Shown: in pieces, positions 45,410-56,925 of the stretch
Layout: the number at the start of each line of letters is the position of its first letter
How positions within the stretch are numbered: position 1 is the first letter of the stretch
Assembly (NCBI RefSeq): GCF_001640805.2
Contig: NC_066838.1
Location: forward strand, 3,937,101 to 4,001,100
Length of the DNA: 64,000 nt
Direction of reading: 5' to 3'
From: Lates calcarifer
Lineage: Eukaryota > Chordata > Actinopteri > Centropomidae
The notes under the pieces: model-generated
Database searches by the model: none
What the model was told of the DNA's origin: nothing
The model's input: only the letters and a program-made list of their open reading frames with translations
Position numbers and translations under genes: made by a program

Positions 45410-48400
45410 ATTTCATGTGTTAATATTATGAAGGTTACAGTCTCTTCACCGCTCTGATGTTTTCCATAATTTTTAAACTCTTCAGTGAAGCATAAGCATA
45501 AGTGAAAAATAAGTCATGTACTTCATGTATGTCCTAATTAACTTCTGTTGCACTTTGCTGCATTATGTGTGGGAGCCAATGGCTTGTTTTTAGAAAATGT
45601 TACTCAAAGAGGGGTAAACAGATCTTTTCGGGAGTAATTTCATTTGCTGATTACCGCTGGTGCTTTGGTGAGTATTTCTAGCAGCGTGACCACTGAATAC
45701 ACAGTCAATACCTGTTAGTAGGGTTTATACATTGTTGGTTTTAGTCTTTCCATAGGGTTTGTTGACAAAAGCTAAAATTTGCACTCCACAGTGCAACATT
45801 GGTGTTTTTGCAGACAGAGTGTCAGGAATATTTTCAAAAAGCACCATTTCTCTGTGTTTAATCACTTAATAAACTTAGATGCATGGCAAAGCAGAGAGGT
45901 GTGTTTTCAAATGCATATGTGGACATTTGGAATACATTCCTTGTTTGTCCTTGTTTGCTTGTTAAATGACTTACGGGTATGCTGGGCTGCCAGTTTGAAT
46001 CTTGACTGATTGAATAACTGATCTGCTGGCCGACTGGCTGACTGAAAATCTGAGATAAATTGATCCCTGGTCAGAGCTAGATCAACACATCCACACTCAG
46101 CAAAGAGCCTGAGATATAGGAGAAGAGAACAGCAAGAGGGGAGAGAGGAGAGTTGAAGCAGGTGGGGGATGAGGAGGACGAGAAGAGGAAGACAAATGAG
46201 GGAAATAAGTGAGTGAGAGAGAGGATAAAGTACTGAGAATCCAATATTGTTCTATTAGGAGTGATTATATTTTGAAGACAGCTCTGAGTTGCAGCATAGA
46301 TCTAGTGGGATTATGGGTAGAGTTACAACTTTGATGTTGACCTCAGATGAACTGAACTGGCTTTGTAACCCATCGGCTCATTATGTCTGATCATTTCTGT
46401 TTTCTTTGCCTTCTTTTTTTATCTGCTGTACACATGTATTTGTCCTGAGTGATGCTCTAATTATTGTAGCCTTTGATGAAGTTCCACTTTCTTTCTCAGT
46501 TACCTCTTGGACATTATGTTCGGGTATAGTGTGCAAGGCTGTGGACAGGCAGGTTTGGATTAGTCTCATCTGCAGCAGCAGTTGTCAGTATCAACTTGTG
46601 TCACAAGAAAATCAACTGTATTGGTCATTTGTTCAAAGGCCTAAAACAATCTGTGTTTACATGTATCTGAAAAGGATCTCTTGTGGCCATGGATATAATA
46701 AATGTTGTCTCTGAACCGATGACACAGGTAACTTTGTAGCGAAGCAGAACCTCTTGTTGACCTTTTTCCACTCTGGGAACTTCACAACCTATAACCTGAA
46801 CCTAATGAACCATCTTTAGTCCTAGATTCTGCCTTGTATTTCCGCTGTATTTTACAAAAACATAACATCTTATATATATGTTATTAAAAAGGTCACACTG
46901 GGACAAACACCACCATTTTATGTGCTGTTTTGTTCTACAGAGAGTACATTTGTAAGACAGACAAATGGAATAAGTGTGGCTAATATTGATTTTCTTTCAT
47001 GTTTGCATTTAATGACTTAAAAACAGACTGGAGCACCACTCAGCTGGCCAGTTCTCCTGAGCAGACTGCTTCCACTCCCCTGAAGGATACACCAGCCCTC
47101 TCCCATTATCTCTCTGCTCCATTTCATGCTGCTCAGTGTTCACTTGTATCAAAACACAAGGTTGTGCAGTTGAAGAATCTCCTGGAAGATAGCATGTGGG
47201 ATGCAGAGCAGTCATTTCTGAGCTATTTTAGCTTTTTTATATAAAATACTGTGTTGAAGCATTTGGTTGCACTACCCCACCACATAGAAAAAAAAAATAA
47301 CTCACTTGTTACATCAATCCAACTAAACTCTATTAGGAAGAACTTAATGTAGTAGCATGCAACACCGTCCAAACAATCAATAGTACATACAACCTAGGCA
47401 AGGCTAGGAAAAACATTTGATTTTCTGAATGAGAATATCACCTTTTGAAACATGCCACCTCTTGAGTGCAGTGGAAACAAAAGTAGACAGTGACTGTACC
47501 CTAAGTTACAAGTTGTTAGGTTTCTGTAGTGGAGAAGGCCTTTAACGAAGGAAGGTCTTGTGTGACTTTAACTGTTTCACCCCATTTCCTGGTGACAGTC
47601 AAAGTCGGTTTCTTTCCCAATGACTTCAACCAAGTATTTTTAGTTACTAAACCTAACCAAACCTCAACTATAGCAGCAACAAACCAGTCATAGATCAAAA
47701 CAATCATATGAATCATTGTGATGTTCACATGTATTCTGGAAGGCACTGATAAACAAGGCTGACTTCCTCATATGGGTGCAAGAACAGAGGACACCCATAT
47801 GACATTTAGAAAAGCAATGACAAGTGACCTATTCTGTCATTTAGTTTGGAGAACTTGTGACTTGTGTGCGATCATGTTGCCAAATAAGGTGACCTTTTAT
47901 AGATTATGTTTTGTGATCATTTTACTTTCAGGTTTTACACATTGGCATCCAGCAGTTCTTGTCTCTGAATGAAGAATGGACAGTGACATAACCCGGGTTT
48001 GTAACATACTACAAAAAAATTCAAATTGTAGTGATCAGAGTCTGTTGTCTTCACATAAACTGCTACCTGCAGCCATTCAGCAGTATGCCATTGTGTTAGG
48101 GTTTTCATGTTTGGCGGTAACATTATATGGGTTCTGTATAGAATTCTTTGAGCAGGTATTTAATAGTGACATTCAACACCTAAAATGTGAAAATCTCCCA
48201 GGCTTCTCTAAAAGAGAGGCTTTTACAAGAAACCAAGTGCTGGGAAATCAGGGGTATTTGCAGCTAATACTTAGAACTGAGCCAAATTCTCCTTTTCAAT
48301 GGCTCTGGCTCAGAGCTGAGAGCTAAATCTGTTCAGGGAATCTGTTGCCTTGGTTCCTGATGCTGTACTCCTGCCATGCTGGCTACGGTCCCACTACTAC

Positions 48401-48613
48401 CCTCTCCTCTTCCAGGAACCGGCAGGGAAATGTTGGGCACCATGGCAACATTGGTGCATCAGACCAGGGGTCGTATTTGGCATTATTAGTATATCATGTC
48501 TGTTCTGCAATTTTATGTTACTTTGAGGTTTCAGGTAACACTCGGTTACACTCAGTTTGGTGTTAAAGGCAGAGAAAGCATATTTTGCACTGTTTGTATG
48601 GCTGCATGTGTAG

Positions 48614-48617
48614 GTGT

Positions 48618-48658
<41 letters not shown>
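48614..48658. repeat. (TG)n microsatellite
   Basis: About 20 TG units with one TCTG interruption near the start, ending in GCGCG. Confidence 0.95.
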
Positions 48659-48662
<4 letters not shown>

Positions 48663-49319
48663 ATCAGATGCAGCCACACAGAATCATAATCACAAGGCCC
48701 TAAAGCCCAGAGCTCATTTGCGAGTCAGGAAACATTATAGTTGCTACTTTACAACCTGCTGCAATCCTTTGGTCACCGTCTGCAGAGAAAACTCTCTGAA
48801 TCTCTGACAAAAAATATTCAACACTTGAGATTTTGTCTTGTTTTTTTTTTTACACTTTTTAACCTTTGTGTGCAAAACTACACAAATGAATGTGTGCACA
48901 CAGTGCAGCCAGCTGTGCTGTTTTCTAAGTATCTGGTTGCAAAGGAAGGCTATGTTTGTGTTTGCTTTTATTGTTGCTTCAATAGATGGGTTCCTGTGCG
49001 GTTTCATAGTTGCATGGGTTAATCTGGGTGATTCTCGGAGGTGGAGTCAGTCATCATGCACTCATCAATTATACAGGTCTTTGAATGCATTGCATCTGTA
49101 AAATGTCTCTAGCCGTGTACTATTAACCTCATTCAAACTCCAAGGTACAGGCATACCACCACATAAATAAATAAATATGCTTGTAGCTTTATGAAGACAT
49201 CCATGTTTAAATCTTGTCACTTGAATTAATTTCAAAGTGACAGGTATGCATAAAGTAGATTTTACAGAGAAATGCATATATCACTGTATTTGCAGTAACA
49301 TGGTGAAAGCCTGAATACA

Positions 49320-49545
49320 ATAAGACAGAGACGGCCAGGCGGAGAGTACGAGAGAGAAATGCCCACCATACGACGAAAAAAGAAGGCAGGCAGATGGTGA
49401 TGGCAGAATGAGAGGAAGAGAGAGAGAAGTGAATAAACAATGCTAAACGTGGTAGCAGATGGAGACAGAAGAGAGAAAGACAGAGTCATTTAGGGACGGC
49501 GCAAAGGAGCGGGAGGAGATGCAGAGAGACGGAGAGCGAGTGAGC
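49320..49545. repeat. purine-rich (GA-rich) tract
   Basis: The plus strand is rich in AGAGAGA, GGAGA and GAGAGAAAG words. Minus-strand Ser/Leu-rich ORFs here are artefacts. Confidence 0.7.
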
Positions 49546-49852
49546 AGATGAGTGTGTTAGAAAACCACTCAGCCGCTTTAGACAGCTTGAGAAAATAGAC
49601 CACAGAAACCCACAGCAAGGTTCATCTTAGGTAACGGCTGCTGTACTCATCCATACAGCTGATAATAAGGCAACAGCGCAATAGGTAGCACGGCTGTTTG
49701 TGGTTTGTTATCTTCGTGGAAAAATCACCATCTCTGTAATCACATTGTTATCTTTTATTTAAATATTAGTCAGTTTGTAAGAGCAGGTTTCATGTTTGTT
49801 TTCATTGTTACTGTTTGTTTTTCTTGAACATGGATAGTCCAGTTCATATTAT

Positions 49853-50050
49853 TAAAGGAGCAGTTCAATATTTTGGTTAGATGAAAACACTAATTCCACT
49901 ATGCTGCCAATTAGCTTAGCATAGCAGGATAGCAAGACTGGAAATGGAGGAAACAGGTAGCTTCCATCCAAAGTTAACTAAATCAGCTTTACAGCACCTC
50001 TTTCCTTCTTTGTAATCTGTACAAAAGTGTTTCCAAGGAAGAAAGATATG
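49853..50050 (+). mobile_element. fish 'AGCTTAGCATA...GACTGGAAA' interspersed repeat
   Basis: The sequence 'aaaggagcagttcaatattt', 'tagcttagcatagc', 'aagactggaaatggaggaaa', 'caggtagc', 'ccaaagttaactaaatcagc' and 'acagcacctctttcc' follows the order of a very common percomorph repeat (…TTAGCTTAGCATAAAGACTGGAAAC…). It is a partial, decayed copy. The class is uncertain (probably a non-autonomous element). Confidence 0.65.
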
Positions 50051-50738
50051 AATTGTTCTATTTGAGTCTCAGCATGTTTAACTATTCCTTCGAAGAGCTG
50101 ATGCAATAACAGTTTGTTATTGTTTTCTCACTCTCTGTCGCTTTTTGTCAGTAGTGTCTTTCTCTTTCATATTAGTTGAATGATGCACCAAGTGAAATGT
50201 CATCTTAAGGTATTTTAATAACTGACAACTTTGTAGCATAAGTAAGGACGGTGCAACTGAACAGTGTGGTTAAGTTATGATGTGGCACGCTCTCACATGT
50301 TCAATAGGAACAAGGTAAAATGAGACAGGGCTATATTCCAAGAAATCACTAAGCAGCAGAACTCTAGGATACAGCTGCAAGAAACTTCCAGCTGCTCTCT
50401 ATACACTGTTAAAGCATCCTGCCAGCTTTGCTTTAGCAACTGACACACACACACACACTGGAGCGAGAAAGAGCAGCTGCCTGAATTTCTTGCACAGCAT
50501 GGCTATTCATTATATCATATAAGAGCAAAATTACAGAGAATTCATCACAGGAGTTTTCCATGCTTGCTTTTTCTTTGTCTCTCCATTACCAGAAGAAATT
50601 GCCTGGAAAAAAAGCTGCAGCACTAATGGAGCACAGATGAATAGTAGAGATGTTTAAAATGTATCCTACCCTGCAGTGTGACTAGATTCATTTGCTATTA
50701 GCTTTCCATGGACTCATCTGTTGTTTTTTTACGAGTCT

Positions 50739-50778
<40 letters not shown>

Positions 50779-53394
50779 TGGGAGTTTGTGAGTGTATAGC
50801 TTGGGTTGTCTAATCCATCAGGGGAAGCACAGTCACACTGAAAGTAAGAGCTGAATCATTTTGGTTCTGTAGCCTTAGTATCACTATGACTGAGAGAAAA
50901 GATGAGCAGCAAGCATTTGATGGGAAGTTGTCTTTATCGGAAAATCTTTTGCTTACATTAGGCTTTTGTTCCCATTACTGCAGCAGTTCTGTCTGTTCAA
51001 GAAGCAGCCAAATACAGTCAGTGCCTACTGTACTCATTTAATCACTCTTCTTTATTTATTGTCATCATTAACAGAAAAATGTAATTACGAGGTTTCCATG
51101 GAATCATAATATCTCAACTGTGATTCCAAGGAATCTTGGTCAGACTTGAGTCTGGACTGAGCTCAGCGCTGCAGCTGTTTTCATCACCTCACTAAATTCT
51201 GGGGAGGGACGAGGGGAATCAGCTGCCAGAGGTCAGTGAGTGTGTGCATGGGTGTGTGTGTGAGAGAGAGAATATCAGCTGTACAGTAAAAAGGAGGTCA
51301 CTGAGTTGGATGGAAGGGAAGAGGCAAACTGCCCAGTGCTGCAGCTTGTGTGTGTGTCTCCCTCAGTGTTAATGTGTGTGTGTGTTTGGATCAGCTGTGT
51401 ATGGAGTCATTGAGGCCTAAGTGGGGGTGAGAGAGAGCAGAACTGCGGCATTAACCAGACATGGCAATGAAACAGAACCGCTGCCTTGGAGATGCTGTGT
51501 CTCCCTGGAAAGAATGTGACCTGTAGCAACATGCCTCTAACTGTCCATCCTGTACTAAACACCAGAGCTTTACTCTTGTTTTATGGCAATAATCCACAAA
51601 AACAAAAGAATTGCACAACATTTCATGAAACACAGAGTTATTGAAGACGGGCAGCAAACTGAGTTACCCAGCTCGCTAAATGACAGTTAGCTCACCAGGT
51701 TGCAAATGTTACACAGAGTCTTTTCCTCTTTTTTGGAAGAGTTTATTCTCAGACAGAGGTGATTTATAAAAGCCTGGATGGGGCAACACAGCTAAAGAAA
51801 ACTTCAATATCTGCCTTTTTTTGGACAAAAAACGTATCTTGGCACCACAAGCAAATCCACCAATGAACTGATTTCAAAATGACACATTTAATTCACAAAT
51901 AATATGGGTCACTAACTTCACTAACATCATCAAGAACTGTGTTGTGTTGTGTTATGTTAATGTGTATTAGTGCCACAGTCACATGGACACATGAGAGCTT
52001 CAAGAAAGCTTAACAAAATATTGGATGTTTTGACACCTTTATTTGCACTTGATCATCCTCTGGTTTGGACCCAGGAACTGCCAAACCAGTCCCGACCCAT
52101 TTGGACTCCTTTTATGGTCAAGCTATTGGGGAAAGTGCCAAGTGGGGTATAGAGGAGGGGGAGGTTGAGAGATGCTGCGAAAATATTGATTTCAGGCAGA
52201 TGAGATCATGTTTACTCCTTTAACATGTTTAGCGAAGTTTTTCCACCATTAACTTGTAATAGTTACCTTTTCAATAACGGATAAATCACTGCTGTAAGTT
52301 GATCAATAGTCTACTTGTTATATTCTGGAGTTAGAAGGAACTACAGGAGTTGGAGCCTCTCTCAGAAGTTTTGTCAGTTGTTTACTGCCAGGGGCTGAAA
52401 CTGGAATGGGGCAGTTGTTTCCTTGTTTTAATTCCTTTTAGTCTTATCTTTAACAGGGGACTTCCACATTATTTTTTCATTTTCCTCAGTTTTGTTTTCC
52501 TCTTTGTTTTCCTTTGGTTTTGACCAAGCTGATCTGCACTGTAAATATGCTGCACTAATCTACTGCTGTACAGAAAAGGGGAATATAAATAACTGTTGAA
52601 CAGAATTAAAGTCCCCTTCATTTTCCATTCATGCTGACCAGCCTTACACTGCCCATTGGAATATATGCAAAAAAGTGGTAACTGTGATTATAACTTTAGG
52701 CATTTTTATGTATTTGAGATTTGGATAGTAGAGGAATGAAAAATGGGGAGAGGGAGATGCGGAATAACATGTAAGGTCTTCTCCCTGGATTCAAAGCACA
52801 GATGCTCCTGTTCATGGTCTGCACCATAACCTCTAAGCTTCTAGGGCACCCAAAAATTAGAATTACTTACAGAAATATTAATGAAATAGAGGCAATTCAA
52901 AATAACAGAATCCTGGGAAATTCAACAAAAACAAATTCAGCTATGCCTAAATTGAAGCTGTATGGTTATCAGGCAGCCCCTAAACTTTGGAACAAGCTTT
53001 CTGAGGACATAATATAATGCGCAGGGGTTTTTATCAATGTTAGTCCTCAGTCTAGTTGCAGATAACATTTTTAAAAATGTGAACTTGGATTTTAGGGTGG
53101 CTTTACTGCTGTGAGAAATCCTTTTAGGCTCACTGGTGCTGCCTGGAGAATGTCTCTGAAGCCTGAGGAATGCAGTGACATCATTGTTTAGCATTCTGCC
53201 AGAGCTGAAGGGTTGGGAGTTGTTCGTTGAAAAAGGCTGATTGAATCTCCTCAGTGTCCTCCCCATGTAACGTTTTTTCAGCACTTCACAGCACTGATAT
53301 ATGAGGACAGAGAGATGAAGCTTTCCTTGGAAAAGCTAATGGCAATAGACTAAGGTTTAGCCCAATGAGTTTGCTTTACTAAAATATCTCTTGT
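50051..53394. other. non-coding stretch, mostly unique
   Basis: No supported gene. A short AC run lies at 50442-50458. At 51089-51125 'ggaatca'/'tgattcc' form a small inverted pair. On the plus strand at 52935-53016 the frame reads KLYGYQAAPKLWNKLSEDI, which resembles the '…APKLWN.LP..I' end of LINE-encoded reverse transcriptases, so a tiny LINE remnant is possible. Confidence 0.45.
50741..50777. repeat. (GT)n microsatellite
   Basis: About 18 pure GT units. Confidence 0.95.
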
Positions 53395-53985
53395 ATTTGT
53401 TGAATATTATTAAATATTAACATTCCTGGTCCCAGAAGATGAATCCTAATGGCCTTCACAAGCTCCTTACTTAATCTCTAGGGCCAACTGCAGGTTAGAA
53501 TTTGGGGGTTTTGGTGAAATGTCTCAACCCACAGTACAGTGTGGTTGGGGTCACCTATTGCAATCACAGCTTGCCTGTTTACCCTGATAATACATTTGGG
53601 ACCAAAGTCAATTGTTGGCTGCCTGTTGTTCCCATTGTGACTGAACCCCACCAAAACTTAGATTTCCACATTTTTGTCCAAACCCTGACAAGTCCCGTCA
53701 GGTATCCACACTCTGCCCTAGAGGACAAATCCTAACAGCTTTTGGTGATCCCCTGGCTCCCATTTTAGTACCACCTGCAGATTCAAATTCATGTCCAAAG
53801 TGCTCCAGTCATACTTTATGTTAACTACTAATTAGTAAATATTGGCATGCTATCATGCAAACTCATGTTACATCATCTGCTAGACACCATCAGCATGTTA
53901 GCATTATCACTGGGAACATGTTAGTATGCTAATGTTAGCATTTAGTTCAAAGCTAACATGGATATGGACTTGTAGTCTTGTTTCA
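53395..53985 (-). mobile_element. long reverse copy of the 'GCTAACATG' fish repeat
   Basis: The plus strand shows 'aacattcctggtcccagaag', 'atgaatcctaatggcctt', further on 'ggacaaatcctaacagc', 'tttggtgatcccctgg', 'gcatgctatcatgc', 'cagcatgttagcatt', 'atgttagtatgctaatgtta' and 'gcatttagttcaaagctaac'. These are the family's modules in reverse. A foreign or unrelated stretch of roughly 200 bases (53480-53680) interrupts it. Confidence 0.65.
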
Positions 53986-54270
53986 CCTTTCAAAGACCCT
54001 GTTGTTAAAAATAAAATTCATGTTGGATGCTTTGTCGTCTTACCATTTATGCCATGCAGTGCCAGTGCAAATGCAGGAATGCAGTGTACCCTTTCTTTAG
54101 TGATGTAAAAAGTTCATTTGTGGAGGTCATGTTGGTGGATGGTTAGCCTATGCAGTGTGTCCAACTTTCATGCAGCAGAATGGAGTTCATGTCCCATCAC
54201 AGAACTATACCTATGTTCCCTTTTGTGAAACCATAACCACAATCTTTCCCTATCAGACCTTTCTCACATC

Positions 54271-54475
54271 TGACATCTTGGCATGTCATAGCAGGAAAAG
54301 CACAGGTGTAACTAATAACACAAGATGAGTGTATTCCATTTAGCTGAGCTAGTTTCAATGACCTTGATATTTTGCATGCTGGCTCACAGGCATGGCTCGC
54401 TGGGAAATGCCCGACCCATTGTTAATTAAATTTGTTTCACCTGTACTCTTTCACATGACAAGTCAAAATGTCTGC
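54271..54475. mobile_element. MITE-like element, copy 2
   Basis: The left end 'tgacatcttggcatgtcata' plus 'gcaggaaaagcacaggtgt' and the right end 'cacctgtactctttcacatg' plus 'acaagtcaaaatgtctg' are imperfect inverted repeats of about 38 bases. The right end matches that of copy 1 at 42052-42252. At 54535-54610 a further partial inverted piece ('gctaaatggaattc', 'gtgacatatcaaaatg') suggests a second, nested or tandem copy. Confidence 0.55.
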
Positions 54476-56324
54476 CATGAAAAAGGTCTATAGGCCTTAA
54501 TTAGTGACAGTGAGCCAGTATGAACAGTGTCACAACCCTAAAACTGATTTAGCTAAATGGAATTCAGCCATTATTCATTTTGTTGTGACATATCAAAATG
54601 CCCACTCTGAGAAAGTATTGTATTGACCTAACCATGACTCAACCATAACTTATTTGCAAAACCACTTTCCCTAACTATTAGCATATTGTTGTTGCCATAT
54701 GCAGATATTGGGTTTTTGTTTGTTTGTTTGTTTGTTGTATGAAACAGATAGGAAAACCCTATTGACCACACGCTGCTATGATAACTTTACTTGAGTGCTG
54801 TGAAATTACATAAATTTGTGGATCTAATTTTTGGAGAGTAACTATGCACTACATTTATATGCTGCATTTTATAAAACAGAATTGTGTCTTACATGCCAAA
54901 ATATCAGTTAAAGTCTGGTTTTAAGTATACTGAATAATAATGGTGGAATGTTGTTTCTTCTACTCTAAGTGAAAATCACTCAGGTCCCCTCTATGTCTGT
55001 TTACAATGCATGTACATATATATGAATCATAAGTCATAGAACAAAATCACCTTGCTCTTTGCGAAAGCAGAGAAAAAAGCCTTTGGCTTGCTGTTGTTAA
55101 TATTGTGAATCTAAATGGAATTTTCCTCACTTATGCATTATAGATGCAGCCTGTGCAACTGCTTAATCAAAATAATTGGCACCAGGGCTCAGAGAGGGGC
55201 TCATCACTTTCAATTTAGCAAACACGCTAGCGGCACAAACATGGAGGTGTCACATGGAACTGCTATGTTCTTCCAGGGAAACTACACTGACTGCAGGCAA
55301 CCAGAACCAATGCTGCAATATTATAAACAAACAAGGATGTGCAATATTAGTCACCTATAGCAACCCTCCTTCCCTGTTACACACACAAACACACATGCAG
55401 CCACTTGAATACACAGAAACATGTATGTAGCAGAGAATGTGCAAGTGCACATACAGGAACAATTACACACACACAAGCTATGTACATGTCTCTATGACTG
55501 TGTGGAGAGTTATGGAGTGTTGGTTTCTGTGGAAGTGGGAGGGTGAGATAAGAGTGGGCTGGGGCTTCCAAAGAAGATTCTCTGGAAGCATTTCACACTG
55601 TTTGCTGAGTACATACAGATGAGTCACTGTGCTGAGGCCAAAGTGTTTGCCGGCATGTTCACTGATGCTTCCTTATGATTTGTTTAAACTGCTCTCTGTC
55701 TCCATTATTAGTTACAGTCACAGTTTACATTCACAAGATTTAATTGAATGCAGTGTGTGTACTTACATGTCCTGAGCTTATAAGTAAACTAAATCTGCCA
55801 GTCTCGTTGCAAAGGAGACAGTCTGCACAAATTTCAAACAGTGATACTAAAAAGTAGCTTATTCTCCATCATCATTTTGTTGCATTGAACCATCCACATT
55901 CTACTGACAGTGTGCTGTGCCATAATCATTATAAATGTCACTGTAAATCAGTAATAAATGGAACAGCTTTTTTAAAAATGATTGTGTCATGATGCAACTT
56001 GTACCTGTACTATGATGCTTCACTAGACAGAAAAAACAAAGTTCTCTGTCTTCAGCAGTTGACTGTTAACTGTCTACATACTTCACTTTCTCACACATGT
56101 GCACATATGGTTACCTGCTCAACAGCCTCTGTAGCCTTTGCAACCAAATATTAAAGGTTCTATGAAATGAAAAATGCCTTTTCTATCAGTTATTATTATG
56201 CCAAATATATACGTCATAAAATTCATATATTATATTTGTATTCAAATCTCTTGTTTTTAAGCATGATCATGGTATGGGTCTAGGGAAGCCAACGGTCAGT
56301 TGATTGGTCAGTCCACCACAACAA
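54476..56324. other. non-coding stretch, partly old repeat
   Basis: The part 54476-54720 appears to continue the MITE-related material. The rest is AT-rich unique sequence without a supported gene. CA-rich words lie at 55380-55480. Confidence 0.45.
54712..54736. repeat. (GTTT)n microsatellite
   Basis: About five GTTT units. Confidence 0.9.
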
Positions 56325-56480
56325 CTGTTAGATCCCATGAAATTATGGAAACATTCATGGTTTTTCAGAGGATGAAGTCTACTTACTTTGGTGATTCCCT
56401 GACCTTTTTTCTACCACCACCAGCATGCCAAATATCTAAACATCAACTTGAGAGATTAGCAGAAACATTCCTGGTTACCA
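56325..56480 (-). mobile_element. 'GCTAACATG' fish repeat, reverse fragment
   Basis: The plus strand reads 'gaaattatggaaacattcat', 'ggtttttcagaggatgaagt', 'actttggtgattccctgacc', 'taccaccaccagcatgcc' and then starts a second module with 'aacattcctggttaccaga'. This is the reverse of the 18085-18845 family. Confidence 0.65.
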
Positions 56481-56569
56481 GACAAAACATTCCTCTATCT
56501 TTGTTTATCCTCTCTCTCCTTCTCTTGTGCCACCAACAGGCCATTTTTTCCAACAATTTGGCTTATGAC

Positions 56570-56915
56570 CATCCATCCATCCATTATCTATACCACTTAT
56601 CCATTAAGGGTCGCAGGGGGGGGCTGGAGCCTATCCCAGCTGTCAGTGGGCGAGAGGCAGGGTACACCCTGTACGGATCACCAGTCCATCACAGGGCCAA
56701 CACATACAGACAAACAACCATTCACACTCACATTCACACCTACGGCCAATTTAGAGTCACCAGTTAACCTAATGCATGTCTTTGGACTGTGGGAGGAAGC
56801 CAGAGTACCTGGAGAGAAACCAGGCAGGCACAGGGAGAACATGCAAACTCCACACAGAAAAGCCCCGGGCCTGCTGTGAGGCGACAGTGCTAACCACTGC
56901 ACCACAGTGCCGCCC
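56570..56915 (-). mobile_element. SINE with perfect 10-bp target-site duplication, box B lost
   Basis: The element is flanked by GGCTTATGAC at 56560-56569 and 56916-56925, an exact 10-bp duplication. Read on the minus strand it starts GGGCGGCACTGTGGTGCAGT, has box A TGGTGCAGTGGTTAGCAC, then the body words 'ctgtgtggagtttgcatgtt', 'tccaaagacatgcattagg', 'tgatggactggtgatcc' and 'gggataggctccagccc', and ends in an ATGG tail (GGATGGATGGATGG at the left edge on the plus strand). Between box A and the body the expected box B region (a GGTTCGAATCC-type word, weakly kept in the copy at 38682) is missing: 'cacagcaggcccggggcttt' joins them. Clean duplication and little decay make it the youngest insertion here. 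Without box B it could not be transcribed normally by RNA polymerase III. Confidence 0.9.
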
Positions 56916-56925
56916 GGCTTATGAC

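Larger units (their letters stand above)
45410..49852. other. non-coding stretch with microsatellites and purine-rich patches
   Basis: No supported gene. A purine-rich patch lies at 46110-46235. An 11-bp inverted repeat TCATATGGGTG/CACCCATATGA lies at 47768-47802. An RFX-type word CACCATGGCAAC lies at 48438-48449. GT and purine repeats are listed separately. Confidence 0.5.
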
